A stretch of DNA of 56,470 nt from Acidimicrobiia bacterium (GTDB taxonomy: Bacteria > Actinomycetota > Acidimicrobiia > Spongiisociales > ZC4RG35): positions 1 through 56,470 of the forward strand of contig JAICRU010000009.1 of NCBI GenBank assembly GCA_025937235.1. The letters run 5' to 3'. Shown here one piece after another: positions 40,831 through 50,971 of the stretch. The position numbers were made by a program, and so were the translations under genes. The notes under the pieces were generated by a model, which saw only the letters and a program-made list of their open reading frames with translations, did not search any database and had not been told where the DNA came from. Each line of letters starts with the position of its first letter. Positions within the stretch are counted from its first letter, which is position 1.

Positions 40831-40980
40831 CATAGGGCCTCGAGGTGGGCCCGCCCGGTGGGGACGTATGGTCTCCCGTCCGTGGTCGGCGTACTCAGCA
40901 ATTGGCGGCCCCTGCCTTCCTGGTGCTTCTGTTGAATGTTGAGTCGACAAGCACGGCCCATTGCTGGGAATACACTGGAC

Positions 40981-42891
40981 ATGGTGCCCCGCCCCGGCTC
41001 CTCGACCAGCCTTCTCACCGACGATGACCTCCATCTCTGGAACGAAGGGACCCACTATCGGCTCTACGAGAGAATGGGCGCGCATCGGGTCGAGGGCGGA
41101 GCACAGTTCGCGGTATGGGCGCCCAATGCCGATTCGGTGAGTGTGATCGGAGATTGGAACGGATGGAACCCGGATGCCGACCATCTGCAGTCGCGGGGCG
41201 TGTCCGGGATATGGGAGAGCTTCGTCCCGGGAGTGGGCCGAGGAACCGCTTACAAGTACCTAATCGTCAACGGCCGTCACGTCGCCGAGAAAGCAGACCC
41301 CTTCGCCTTCCACACCGAGACACCCCCCCGAACCGCCTCGAAGCTCTGGGACCTGGTCTTCGATTGGGGGGACGAGGAGTGGATGCTGGGTCGCGGTGCT
41401 CGAAGTGCCCTGAGATCCCCGATCGCCGCTTACGAGATGCATCTCGGCTCCTGGCGGCGCGGCGGAAGCGGGCGTCATCTCACCTATCTCGAACTGGCCG
41501 AGCAGCTGCCGCCGTACCTGGTCGAACTGGGCTTCACTCACGTCGAGCTGATGCCGGTGATGGAGCACCCTTTCTACGGGTCTTGGGGCTATCAGACCAC
41601 CGGATACTTCGCCCCCACCAGCCGATATGGAACGCCACAGGATTTCATGACACTGATCGATGCCCTGCACCATGCAGGCATCGGCGTGATCCTCGACTGG
41701 GTGCCGTCGCATTTCCCCACGGATGGGCATGGCCTCGGGCTGTTCGACGGCACCCATCTCTACGAGCACGCCGACCCCAGGAGCGGGTTTCACCCCGACT
41801 GGAACACCTATGTCTACAACTACGGCCGGTCTGAGGTCCCCGCCTTCCTGATCAGCAACGCCCTCTTCTGGTTGGACCGTTATCACGTCGACGGGCTCAG
41901 GGTGGATGCGGTGGCTTCGATGCTCTACCTCGACTACTCGCGCGATGAGGGGGAGTGGATCCCCAATAAGGAGGGGGGCCGCGAGAACCTGGAGGCCATT
42001 GCGTTCCTACAACGATTCAACGAGGTCGTCTATCGGGAGTACCCGGACGTCCAGACGTATGCCGAGGAGTCGACCGCATGGCCGATGGTGTCCCGACCGA
42101 CTTCGGTCGGTGGCCTCGGGTTCGGGCTCAAGTGGGACATGGGGTGGATGCACGACACTCTCCAGCACCTCTCCCGGGAGACAGTGCACCGCTCCTATCA
42201 CCACAACGAGCTCACCTTCAGGGCGGTCTATGCCTTCAGCGAGAACTTCATCCTCCCCATCTCCCATGACGAGGTGGTCTACGGGAAACGGTCCCTCGTC
42301 GAGAAGTTCCCGGGTGACGAGTGGCAGAGGTTCGCCACCCTTCGCCTGCTGCTCGCCTATATGTGGACCCAGCCCGGGAAGAAGCTGCTGTTCATGGGTT
42401 GTGAGATCGCCCAGCGCGCCGAATGGGACCACGACGGGGAGCTCGACTGGGGGGCGGCCGATGACGAGAGGAATCGCGGGATCCAGCGGCTGGTCACCGA
42501 CTTGAACCGGGTGTATTCGGCGCAGGCCTCACTCCATGAGCTTGACTGTGATCCTGCCGGATTCGAGTGGGCGGTGGCTGACGACCCGGCCGGCGGGGTC
42601 CTCGCCTACTTCCGGCGGTCCGGTGACGGAGACACCACCCTGATCGCGATCAATCTCACCCCGGTGCCCCGCCATGGCTATCGAATCGGCGTTTCCGAGC
42701 CGGGACGCTGGATCGAGATCCTCAACACCGATGCTGGGGTGTACGGGGGAAGCGGGCAGGGGAACCTGGGCGCGGTCGACACCGGGGCGCGAGCGGTGCC
42801 CGATCATGGCCGACCCCACAGCATCGAACTGACCCTGCCTCCGCTCGGTGGGGTGATCCTGCACCAGGAGTCGCCCGAAGGGACCGGCTGA
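40981..42891 (+). CDS. glgB: 1,4-alpha-glucan branching enzyme
   Basis: 636 residues from ATG 40981 (TACACT four bases upstream, no ribosome site). A CBM48-type N-terminal domain (GAQFAVWAPNADSVSVIGDWNGW) precedes the GH13 barrel. Catalytic residues are Asp309 (GLRVDAVASM), Glu362 (YAEEST) and Asp430 (SHDEV). It introduces alpha-1,6 branches into linear alpha-glucan. As the first gene of the GlgE-pathway cluster it acts on chains built by GlgE. An upstream extension of the frame to 40936 is unlikely. The 150 bases before it show nothing else. Confidence 0.93.
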   Translation: MVPRPGSSTSLLTDDDLHLWNEGTHYRLYERMGAHRVEGGAQFAVWAPNADSVSVIGDWNGWNPDADHLQSRGVSGIWESFVPGVGRGTAYKYLIVNGRHVAEKADPFAFHTETPPRTASKLWDLVFDWGDEEWMLGRGARSALRSPIAAYEMHLGSWRRGGSGRHLTYLELAEQLPPYLVELGFTHVELMPVMEHPFYGSWGYQTTGYFAPTSRYGTPQDFMTLIDALHHAGIGVILDWVPSHFPTDGHGLGLFDGTHLYEHADPRSGFHPDWNTYVYNYGRSEVPAFLISNALFWLDRYHVDGLRVDAVASMLYLDYSRDEGEWIPNKEGGRENLEAIAFLQRFNEVVYREYPDVQTYAEESTAWPMVSRPTSVGGLGFGLKWDMGWMHDTLQHLSRETVHRSYHHNELTFRAVYAFSENFILPISHDEVVYGKRSLVEKFPGDEWQRFATLRLLLAYMWTQPGKKLLFMGCEIAQRAEWDHDGELDWGAADDERNRGIQRLVTDLNRVYSAQASLHELDCDPAGFEWAVADDPAGGVLAYFRRSGDGDTTLIAINLTPVPRHGYRIGVSEPGRWIEILNTDAGVYGGSGQGNLGAVDTGARAVPDHGRPHSIELTLPPLGGVILHQESPEGTG

Positions 42892-42974
42892 ATCGAACCG
42901 GCCCCTAGGAATCTGTCGCGGGCATCTCGTGCGAAGCGAGCATATGTGCGGGGAGAGAACAGTTTGGGGGAATG

Positions 42975-43180
42975 AGATGAGTGGTCTGCGATCCAGTCTC
43001 GAGGAGTGGCGAGTCAGGATCTGAGCGAGGTCGGGCTCGATGAACTGGCAGACGACTTGGTCGAGTTGGAACTGGCCATGGCTTATTGGGTCCGAGCGGG
43101 CAAGGCGACCGATGCCACCACACACTCACCCATCGTGCCCAAAGACCCAATCGAGGCCCACCGGGCCGGTCGTAGGCGGC
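42975..43180 (+). pseudogene. possible DUF222/HNH protein remnant
   Basis: The 302-base gap between glgB and the GH57 gene holds a short frame from ATG 42975 (MSGLRSSLEEW) and, after a one-base shift, QDLSEVGLDELADDLVELEL. Joined, these look like the start of a DUF222 protein (the N-terminal domain of many actinobacterial HNH endonucleases), with no HNH part. Evidence is limited to this resemblance. Confidence 0.3.
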
Positions 43181-43193
43181 ATCTCGCCGTAAC

Positions 43194-44693
43194 TTGTCTT
43201 CCGCCTTGGGCAATTACATCTGCATCCACGGCCACTTCTACCAGCCACCACGGGAGAACCCGTTCACGGGGGAGGTCCCTGTGCAACCGAGCGCGGCGCC
43301 CTGGCACGACTGGAACGCCCGCATCACCGAGGAGTCCTACGCAGCCAATGCCCGCGCTCGCGTCCTGGGTGGCGATGGCGAGATCCTCCGCGAGATCGAC
43401 AACTACCAGCGCATCAGCTTCGACTTCGGTCCAACCCTGCTCAGCTGGCTGGAACAGGGCGACCCTGACACCTACCGTGCCGTGATCGAGGCCGATGCGG
43501 CCTCTGCGCTTCGGTTCGGGGGCCACGGATCTGCCATGGCCCAGGCGTACAACCATGCGATCCTCCCCCTCTCCAACACGAGGGACAAGGTCACCCAAGT
43601 GCGATGGGGGATCGCCGATTTCCGACACCGATTCGGGCGGGACCCGGAGGGAATGTGGCTCCCCGAGACGGCGGTCGACATGGAGAGCCTCGACATCCTC
43701 GCCCGGGAAGGGATCCGGTTCACCATCCTGTCCCCTTACCAGGCCGCCGGGGTCGAGTCTGAAGACGGGTCCTGGGCGGAGGTGAGGGACGGGTCGATCG
43801 ACACACGGAGCCCTTATCGGCTCGACCTCGGGGAAGGTCGGAACATCGCGGTCTTCTTCTACGACGGGCCGCTCTCCAGGGAGATCGCCTTCGACGGTCT
43901 TCTCGAGGACGGCATCGCCTTCGCGGGGAGACTGCTCGGCTCGATCGGGCGGCCCGGTGAGGACCCACGTCTCGCCCACGTCGCCACCGACGGCGAAACC
44001 TATGGCCACCACCATCGCCATGGGGAGATGGCGCTGGCGGTCGCTCTCGAGGCCATCGAGGCGAGCCCAGGGGCGAAGCTCACCAACTACTCGCAATACC
44101 TGGCTGCATACCCGCCGCGGCTGGAGGTGGCGATCGCGGAGGGCACGTCCTGGAGCTGTGCCCATGGTGTAGAGCGATGGCGGGCCGACTGCGGGTGCAA
44201 GACGGGGCGAGAGCCGACCGGGCACCAACGTTGGAGGGAGCCTCTCCGCTCGGCCCTCGATTGGCTGCGTGACGAGCTGACCCGCCCCTATGAGGAGCTG
44301 GGGCGAGAGGTGCTGATCGATCCCTGGCGGGCGAGAGACGACTACGTGTCCATCGTTCTGGGCGGTCCACCTCATCCCTTCCTCGAGGAGCATGCGCGGC
44401 CCGGCCTCGACCAGGAGGGCCGCCGGCGGGCGCTCGGGCTACTCGAGATCCAGGAGCACGCCATGTTGATGTACACCTCCTGCGGCTGGTTCTTCGACGA
44501 CATCTCCGGTCTCGAGGCCGTGTTCGTGCTTCGTCACGCCGGGCGCGTCTGCGAGCTGGCCCGCGACGTGATCGGGGTGGACCTCGAGCCGGAGCTCCTG
44601 GCCCGGCTCGAGCGTGCGCCATCGAACCTGGAGGGCGTCGACGGTCGAGTGGTCTATGAGCGAGAGGTCTCCCCATTCGTGGGGCGCCGTTAG
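43194..44693 (+). CDS. GH57 / DUF3536-type alpha-glucan-active protein
   Basis: 499 residues. The GH57 opening CIHGHFYQPPRENPFTG and the phrases GMWLPETAVD (likely nucleophile Glu) and THVATDGETYGHHHRHGE-like (here HVATDGETYGHHHRHG) are intact. The second half matches DUF3536, with ALGLLEIQEHAMLMYTSCGWFFDD. Full DUF3536 proteins are often much longer, so this is a short form. Position between glgB and glgE suggests a role in alpha-glucan trimming or transfer. The TTG at 43194 and another at 43206 are possible starts; TAACTT at 43190-43195 favours the second. Confidence 0.8.
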   Translation: MSSALGNYICIHGHFYQPPRENPFTGEVPVQPSAAPWHDWNARITEESYAANARARVLGGDGEILREIDNYQRISFDFGPTLLSWLEQGDPDTYRAVIEADAASALRFGGHGSAMAQAYNHAILPLSNTRDKVTQVRWGIADFRHRFGRDPEGMWLPETAVDMESLDILAREGIRFTILSPYQAAGVESEDGSWAEVRDGSIDTRSPYRLDLGEGRNIAVFFYDGPLSREIAFDGLLEDGIAFAGRLLGSIGRPGEDPRLAHVATDGETYGHHHRHGEMALAVALEAIEASPGAKLTNYSQYLAAYPPRLEVAIAEGTSWSCAHGVERWRADCGCKTGREPTGHQRWREPLRSALDWLRDELTRPYEELGREVLIDPWRARDDYVSIVLGGPPHPFLEEHARPGLDQEGRRRALGLLEIQEHAMLMYTSCGWFFDDISGLEAVFVLRHAGRVCELARDVIGVDLEPELLARLERAPSNLEGVDGRVVYEREVSPFVGRR

Positions 44694-44704
44694 ATTCGAG
44701 CACC

Positions 44705-46687
44705 ATGGCGAAGATCCCAATCGCGACCGGCCGGGTCGTGATCGAGGCCGTGACGCCGCAGGTCGACGGTGGTCGTTATCCGGCGAAACGGATCGTCGAC
44801 GAGCAGGTGGTGATCGAGGCCGACGTGTTCGGCGATGGCCACGATGCCATTGGCGCCCTCCTCAGGAGTCGCAAGACCGGATCGAGGAGGTGGCACGAGA
44901 CTCGCATGACATCTACCGGCAACGACCGGTGGAGTGCCGAGCTCACTCCCGACAGCCTCGGCGTCTGGCAGTTCGAGATCGAGGGGTGGCAGGACCACTT
45001 CGCCACCTGGCTCGAAGGCCTGGGAAAGAAGGTGGCCGCCGAGCAGGATGTCTCGGCTGATCTCCTCATCGGAACCGAGATGGTGAATGCGGCGTCGACA
45101 CGGGCACGGGGCAAGAGTGGGCGCCAACTGAGGAGGCACGGGGCCGTTCTCGGCGATGTGGGGCTCGACCTCGCCGAACGTCTCGAGGTCGCATTCTCCG
45201 AAGAGCTGGCTGAGGGGATGGACTCGACGCCGGATCGGTCACGCGCCACGCGGTCCCGTCGCTTCGAGATCATCGTCGATCGCAGGCTGGCTGGTTTCTC
45301 GACGTGGTACGAGCTGTTTCCCCGATCGTGGTCCGTCGGTGGGGGTCGACACGGCACCTTCGCTGACGTCGCCAAGCAACTGAGCTACGTCGCCGAACTG
45401 GGCTTCGATGTCCTCTACCTGCCGCCGATCCATCCCATCGGGACCACATTCCGCAAGGGCGCCAACAACGAACTCGAGTCGGGCCCTGACGATCCGGGTG
45501 TGCCCTGGGCCATCGGGTCCTCTCGAGGGGGGCACACCGCCATCCACCCCGAGTTGGGGACCATCGAGGACTTTCGGGCGTTGCGCGACGCAGCGGCGGC
45601 CCAGGGCATCGAGGTCGCCCTCGACGTCGCCTTCCAGTGCTCACCCGACCACCCGTGGGTGACCGAGCACCCCGAGTGGTTCCGGCATCGCCCCGATGGA
45701 TCGATCCAGTACGCGGAAAACCCCCCCAAGAAGTATCAGGACATCTACCCGCTCGACTTCGAGACGTCGGACCCGAAGGGCCTCTGGCTCGCTCTCAAGG
45801 GCGTGTTCGACCATTGGATCGCCGAGGGGATCAGGATCTTTCGTGTCGACAACCCACATACCAAGGCCTTCGCCTTCTGGGAATGGGTAATCGCCGAGAT
45901 CCGGCGAGAGCACCCCGAGGTGATACTGCTCTCCGAGGCGTTCACCCGCCCCAAGGTGATGTATCACCTGGCCAAGATCGGTTTCACCCAGTCGTACACC
46001 TACTTCGCCTGGCGCAATACCCGCCAGGAGCTGATGGAGTACATGAGCGACCTGGCCGCCGTCGACGATTTCATGCGCCCCAACTTCTGGCCGAACACTC
46101 CCGACATCCTCACCCAACAGCTCCAAACCGGGGGCCGGGCGACGTTCATCAGCCGCTACGTATTGGCCGCGACGCTGAGCTCGAACTGCGGCATCTACGG
46201 GCCGGCCTACGAGTTGATGGAGCACAAGCCGCTGAGCCCTGGGTCCGAGGAGTACCGAAACTCGGAGAAGTACCAGATCAGGGAATGGGACCTCGACGCC
46301 TCGGACTCGATCGCCCCGGTGATCACCCGTGTCAACAGGGCGCGGCGGGAGCACCCCGCCCTGCAGAGAACCCATAATCTCACCTTCCACCCGACCGACA
46401 ACGACCGTCTGATTTGCTTTTCGAAGCGGGTGGTGGGGGATCTGATCCTGGTCGTGGTCAACCTCGACCCCGACTACGAGCAAGCCGGCTTCGTCGACCT
46501 CGATGTCGACGCCCTCGGTGTCGACCCCGCCCACCAGTACCAGGTCCACGATCTCCTCACCGATCGCCGCTATCTCTGGCAGGGGTCGCGTAACTACGTG
46601 CAGCTCGATCCGGCGCGCATTCCCGCCCATGTCTTCGCGGTGCGAAAGCGGGTTCGCTCGGAGCAGAGTTATGACCACTTCGTTTGA
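44705..46687 (+). CDS. glgE: alpha-1,4-glucan:maltose-1-phosphate maltosyltransferase
   Basis: 660 residues. GlgE extends alpha-1,4-glucans by two glucose units from maltose 1-phosphate. An N-terminal beta domain and a helical insert (about 110-190) precede the GH13_3 barrel. The nucleophile is Asp382 (FRVDNPHTKAF) and the acid/base Glu411 (LLSEAFTRP), 29 residues apart as in the Streptomyces enzyme. PPIHPIGTTFRKGANN and RPNFWPNTPDIL are diagnostic. TAGATT (44691-44696) eight bases before the ATG suggests an internal leaderless promoter. It overlaps treS-mak by 17 bases. Confidence 0.95.
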   Translation: MAKIPIATGRVVIEAVTPQVDGGRYPAKRIVDEQVVIEADVFGDGHDAIGALLRSRKTGSRRWHETRMTSTGNDRWSAELTPDSLGVWQFEIEGWQDHFATWLEGLGKKVAAEQDVSADLLIGTEMVNAASTRARGKSGRQLRRHGAVLGDVGLDLAERLEVAFSEELAEGMDSTPDRSRATRSRRFEIIVDRRLAGFSTWYELFPRSWSVGGGRHGTFADVAKQLSYVAELGFDVLYLPPIHPIGTTFRKGANNELESGPDDPGVPWAIGSSRGGHTAIHPELGTIEDFRALRDAAAAQGIEVALDVAFQCSPDHPWVTEHPEWFRHRPDGSIQYAENPPKKYQDIYPLDFETSDPKGLWLALKGVFDHWIAEGIRIFRVDNPHTKAFAFWEWVIAEIRREHPEVILLSEAFTRPKVMYHLAKIGFTQSYTYFAWRNTRQELMEYMSDLAAVDDFMRPNFWPNTPDILTQQLQTGGRATFISRYVLAATLSSNCGIYGPAYELMEHKPLSPGSEEYRNSEKYQIREWDLDASDSIAPVITRVNRARREHPALQRTHNLTFHPTDNDRLICFSKRVVGDLILVVVNLDPDYEQAGFVDLDVDALGVDPAHQYQVHDLLTDRRYLWQGSRNYVQLDPARIPAHVFAVRKRVRSEQSYDHFV

Positions 46688-49600
46688 GGCCCACGAGTGG
46701 AGCGGGGACGCCGCCTGGTATCACGACGCCGTCATCTACGAGGTCCACGTCAGGGCCTTCGCCGACGCCAACGGCGACGGTATCGGTGATTTCCGAGGCC
46801 TCACCACGAAGCTGGACTATCTGAGAGACCTCGGGGTGACCACACTCTGGCTCCTCCCTTTCTATCCCTCGCCGCTCCGCGATGACGGGTACGACATCGC
46901 CGATTACAAGTCGATCAACCCGGCCTACGGCACCATGGTCGACTTCCGCCAGTTCCTGCGCGAGGCACACAACCGGGACCTCAAGGTCATCACCGAGCTG
47001 GTCATCAATCACACCTCCGATCAGCATCCCTGGTTCCAGCGGGCGAGACGGGCTCGGCCCGGCAGCCCTGAGCGCGACTTCTATGTCTGGTCCGATGACC
47101 CCGACCTCTATGCCGATGCGAGGATCATCTTCCAGGACACCGAAACCTCCAACTGGGCCTGGGACCCGGTGGCCAATGCGTATTACTGGCACCGCTTCTT
47201 CTCTCATCAGCCCGACCTGAACTTCGAGAGCCCGGACGTCCACGAAGCGGTATTCGACGCCCTCGACTTCTGGCTCGATCTCGGTGTGGACGGGCTCCGG
47301 CTCGACGCCGTCCCCTATCTCTACGAGCGGGACGGGACCATGTGCGAGAACCTCCCCGAGACCCACGCATTCCTCAAGGGGGTTCGGGCCCGGGTCGACG
47401 CCCGCTATGAGGATCGGATGCTGCTCGCCGAGGCCAACCAGTGGCCGGAGGAAGCGGCGGCATATTTCGGGGACGGGGACGAGTGCCACATGTGCTTCCA
47501 CTTCCCTCTGATGCCTCGCCTCTTCATGTCGCTCAGGATGGAGAACCGGTTCCCGATCATCGACATCATCGAGCAGACCCCGCCGATCCCCGAGGGCTCT
47601 GCCTGGGCGATCTTCCTCCGCAACCACGACGAGCTGACCCTGGAGATGGTCACCGACGAAGAGAGGGACTACATGTACCGGGTCTACGCCGACGACCCGC
47701 AGACCAGGATCAACGTGGGGATCAGGCGCCGGTTGGCCCCTCTGCTCGGGAACAACCGGCGTGAGATCGAGTTGATGAACGCCCTTCTGCTCTCTCTGCC
47801 CGGGACTCCCGTCCTCTACTACGGCGACGAGATCGGGATGGGCGACAACGTCTACCTGGGTGATCGAAACGGGGTGCGCACCCCGATGCAATGGTCCGGG
47901 GATCGGAACGCCGGCTTCTCCGACGCCAACCCGCAGCGGCTCTACTTCCCGGTCATCACCGATCCCGAGTATCACTACGAGACGGTCAACGTCGAGGTGC
48001 AACGAGACAACCCGAACTCGTTGTGGTGGTGGGTAAAACGCGCCCTGACCCTGCGCAAGGCCATGCCGGAGCTGTCGAGGGGCAGCCTGGAGTTCGTCCC
48101 CAACGAGAACTCTAAGGTCCTCGCCTTCCTCCGGACCCTGGGAGGGGGCTCGGTACTGGTGGTGGCCAATCTCTCCCGGCACTCTCAACCTGTCGAGCTC
48201 GACCTCAGCGGGTTCGAAGGAGTGGAGCCGGTCGAGCTCTTCGGCCGGGCCCGGTTTCCGGCGGTGGGGCCCAACCCCTATCTCCTCACCATAGGTCCCC
48301 ATGACTTCTTCTGGTTCGAGATGGACAGGTCCATGGCCCTGGCCGAGGAGCCGGACGGACTGCGGCGAATGACGGTCGACGGAGAGGTGGGGAGCGTGCT
48401 CCGTGCCAGCCGGGAGCTCGAGAAGGCGCTCATGGGCGACGTGGAGGGCCGACGCTGGTTCCGGGGCAAGGCGCAGACGATCAGGGGTGGCCACATCGTC
48501 GACCGGGTCGACATCCCCGGGGCCGACTGCACGGTCGCCTTCGTTCAAATCGACTACGTCGAGGGAGATCCGGAGGTCTACGCCTTCCCGATCGCCGTGT
48601 CGGTGGGCGTCGACGCCGAGCGCAGGATCATCGACGCCCCGGCATCGGTCATCGCCGAGGTGGTGGGGCGCGAAGAAACCGGTCTCCTCTACGACGCGTC
48701 CACCGATCCGGCCTTTGCGCTGGCTCTGACCCGGCTGGCCGCCCAGCGAAAGAAACTGAAGGGAAAGGAGATGGTGTTGTCGGCATTGCCCATGCCGGCG
48801 TCCCGCGGCCTGACCGAGATCATCGACGGCCAGCCGGCGCGACCCGGTCATGGCGAGCAGTCCAACACGTCGGTGATATTCGGCGACCAGCTCGTTCTCA
48901 AGTTGTTCCGTCGTTTCGATGCCGGGCCCAACCCGGAGGTCGAGGTCGGCCGATTTCTCACCGAGAGCTCCCGGTTCGAGAACGCAGCCCCCACCATGGG
49001 TGCCCTCGAGGTCTCGATGAATGGCAGGAAGGCAGCCTTCGCCGTCTTCCACAGGTTCGTCCCGAGTCACGGCGACGCCTGGTCCCATACCCTGGACGCC
49101 CTTTCCATGGTCTACGAACTGGTCGCTGCTCGACGGGACGAGCTGGGCCCTGCTCCAGCCCCCCGCCATCCCCTGGAGGTAGGCGACGACGAGCTGGACG
49201 TGATGCGGGATCTGATCGGAATCCCATTGCACGAGGCCCGGTTGCTGGGTCAGCGAACCGCTGAGATGCATCTGGCCCTCGCTTCGGCGACCGATGACGC
49301 GGCCTTCACGCCGGAGCGGCTCACCACGCTCTATCAGCGGTCGTTGTACCAGTCCACGCGGTCGTCCATCAGGACCAGCTTCACCCTTCTCAGGCGGCGC
49401 CGCGGCCAGCTCACGCAGGAACAGCAAGACCTGGCCGACTCGGTTCTCGCCCTCGAGACAACCATCCTGGACGATCTGCGATCGATCACCACCGAGAAGA
49501 TCGACGCCGTCAGGTTTCGGATCCACGGCGACTATCACCTCGGCCAGGTCCTGTTCACCGGGAACGACTTCGTCATCATCGATTTCGAAGGGGAGCCGCA

Positions 49601-49982
49601 GCGCCCCATCTCCGAGCGGCGGATCAAACGTCTGGGTCTGCGCGACGTGGCCGGGATGATCCGGTCCTACCAGTACACGACTCAGATGGCACTTCGCGAG
49701 GCGATGAAGAGCGGCGTCGAGGAGCCCGGGCACGCGGTCCATCTCGCCGAGTGGGGTGATGCGCTCGCCCGATGGTTGGCTGCTTCCTTCCTGCGCGGCT
49801 ATCTGGCGACAACCGAAGGGACCCCACTGATCCCGGTCGACCGGGGTCATCTCAAGCGCCTGCTCGACACCCTGGTCCTGGACAAGGCCGCCTACGAGTT
49901 GTCCTACGAGCTCAACAACCGGCCCGATTGGGTGGATATCCCTCTGCGTGGGCTGCTTCTCGCCTCCACCGCCTCGGGATGA
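46671..49982 (+). CDS. treS: trehalose synthase-maltokinase fusion
   Basis: 1103 residues. Residues 10-545 are a GH13_16 trehalose synthase that interconverts trehalose and maltose: Asp212 (GLRLDAVPYL), Glu254 (LLAEANQWPE) and Asp320 (LRNHDELT). Residues about 570-1100 are a maltokinase (Mak/Pep2) with the aminoglycoside-kinase-like catalytic phrase IHGDYHLGQVL (Asp954) and IIDFEGEP (Asp971). The fusion channels trehalose to maltose 1-phosphate, the donor for the adjacent GlgE. ATG 46671 lies inside glgE; the frame is open further up but that part is antiparallel shadow of no known domain. Confidence 0.95.
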   Translation: MTTSFEAHEWSGDAAWYHDAVIYEVHVRAFADANGDGIGDFRGLTTKLDYLRDLGVTTLWLLPFYPSPLRDDGYDIADYKSINPAYGTMVDFRQFLREAHNRDLKVITELVINHTSDQHPWFQRARRARPGSPERDFYVWSDDPDLYADARIIFQDTETSNWAWDPVANAYYWHRFFSHQPDLNFESPDVHEAVFDALDFWLDLGVDGLRLDAVPYLYERDGTMCENLPETHAFLKGVRARVDARYEDRMLLAEANQWPEEAAAYFGDGDECHMCFHFPLMPRLFMSLRMENRFPIIDIIEQTPPIPEGSAWAIFLRNHDELTLEMVTDEERDYMYRVYADDPQTRINVGIRRRLAPLLGNNRREIELMNALLLSLPGTPVLYYGDEIGMGDNVYLGDRNGVRTPMQWSGDRNAGFSDANPQRLYFPVITDPEYHYETVNVEVQRDNPNSLWWWVKRALTLRKAMPELSRGSLEFVPNENSKVLAFLRTLGGGSVLVVANLSRHSQPVELDLSGFEGVEPVELFGRARFPAVGPNPYLLTIGPHDFFWFEMDRSMALAEEPDGLRRMTVDGEVGSVLRASRELEKALMGDVEGRRWFRGKAQTIRGGHIVDRVDIPGADCTVAFVQIDYVEGDPEVYAFPIAVSVGVDAERRIIDAPASVIAEVVGREETGLLYDASTDPAFALALTRLAAQRKKLKGKEMVLSALPMPASRGLTEIIDGQPARPGHGEQSNTSVIFGDQLVLKLFRRFDAGPNPEVEVGRFLTESSRFENAAPTMGALEVSMNGRKAAFAVFHRFVPSHGDAWSHTLDALSMVYELVAARRDELGPAPAPRHPLEVGDDELDVMRDLIGIPLHEARLLGQRTAEMHLALASATDDAAFTPERLTTLYQRSLYQSTRSSIRTSFTLLRRRRGQLTQEQQDLADSVLALETTILDDLRSITTEKIDAVRFRIHGDYHLGQVLFTGNDFVIIDFEGEPQRPISERRIKRLGLRDVAGMIRSYQYTTQMALREAMKSGVEEPGHAVHLAEWGDALARWLAASFLRGYLATTEGTPLIPVDRGHLKRLLDTLVLDKAAYELSYELNNRPDWVDIPLRGLLLASTASG

Positions 49983-49990
49983 GACTCACA

Positions 49991-50590
49991 TCACGAGGCG
50001 GATGGATACCAGGACTTCTTCTCGAGCCAGGCGCCTAGCTTCTTCCAGCTCTTCCAGGCCGTTCGCCACAGCCAAATGGTCAGGGCGGTCGCGGCGATGA
50101 CGAGGATGATCACGAGCACGATGGTCGGGATCGGGTAGGTGACCGCCAGGGTCACCAGGCCGGCGACCCCCACGTCTTCGGCCAGGGACAGCCCGATGTT
50201 GCTGACCGGTTCGGGAGATGCGTTCACCACGACCCGGGTCGATGCCTTGGCGGCATGAGCGTCGAGGGCGAGGGCCCCGCCGATGGCTGCGCCCAGGGCG
50301 GCGCCGATGCTGCCCGATTCACCAGCGACCACCGCACCGATGGCAGCCGCTCCCAAGGGCCGGATCACCGTGTGTATGGCATCCCAGACGTTGTCGAGAT
50401 AGGGGACCTTGTCGGCGAAGAACTCGACCACGAAGAGGACACCGGCCACGATCATGACATCGATACGGGTGAGCACGTCGGGGATATCGGCCCATCCCAG
50501 CCGGCCGGCCATCCCCAGCATCAACGTGACCAGGTACAGGTTGATGCCTGACGCCCAGCCGGATCCGGCCAGGATGCCTGCGGCTTCCAT
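49991..50590 (-). CDS. DUF4126 membrane protein
   Basis: 199 residues with about five membrane helices. It starts ILAGSGWASGINLYLVTLMLGMAGRLGW and contains VVEFFADKVPYLDNVWDAIHTVIRP, both typical of DUF4126. The family has no known activity. It converges on treS-mak with an eight-base gap and is divergent from the DUF1876 gene. Confidence 0.85.
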   Translation of the reverse strand: MEAAGILAGSGWASGINLYLVTLMLGMAGRLGWADIPDVLTRIDVMIVAGVLFVVEFFADKVPYLDNVWDAIHTVIRPLGAAAIGAVVAGESGSIGAALGAAIGGALALDAHAAKASTRVVVNASPEPVSNIGLSLAEDVGVAGLVTLAVTYPIPTIVLVIILVIAATALTIWLWRTAWKSWKKLGAWLEKKSWYPSAS

Positions 50591-50675
50591 TTTGGAGAAT
50601 CTACCTGTGACCTGCGCGAAAACGACCTCGGCCGGGATCGACTATGTTCGGGCCCCCCTACTCAGTGAGGTAGGC

Positions 50676-50933
50676 ATGCAGGAGAGCATGGACGTGGTCC
50701 TGTCGATACACCTCGTCGAGGACGAGGTTGAAACCGTGGCGGTCGCCCAGCTCGATCTTCGTGAGGATCATTTCGAGGCGCGGGGCCGTGCCCGGCGCAA
50801 TCCGGTGGATCCGGCGCGACCCGTGATCGGTGAGGAGCTGGCGGTGGCCCGGGCGCTGTCCGACCTGGAGTCCCAGATCAACGACTCGGTGCAACAGAAG
50901 ATCGACCGGTTCCTCGTCCACACCGACGGCTGA
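50676..50933 (+). CDS. DUF1876 protein
   Basis: 85 residues from ATG 50676 (ribosome site gagg). It matches the small actinobacterial DUF1876 family: an N-terminal beta strand (VVLSIHLVEDEVETVAVAQL), FEARGRARRNPVDPARPVIGEELAVARALSDLESQ, and a C-terminal helix. The fold resembles double-stranded RNA-binding domains. Function unknown. An extension of the frame upstream overlaps the DUF4126 gene and is rejected. A strong hairpin follows. Confidence 0.8.
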   Translation: MQESMDVVLSIHLVEDEVETVAVAQLDLREDHFEARGRARRNPVDPARPVIGEELAVARALSDLESQINDSVQQKIDRFLVHTDG

Positions 50934-50971
50934 GATAGCTCCGGTATCGAACAGGGGCCGGGACGAGCAAA

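Noticed and set aside
46557-49850. Very long minus-strand open frame opposite treS-mak
   Set aside because: Its composition (Arg, Gly, Val, His-rich, no domains) is that of a GC-rich shadow of a strongly coding gene.
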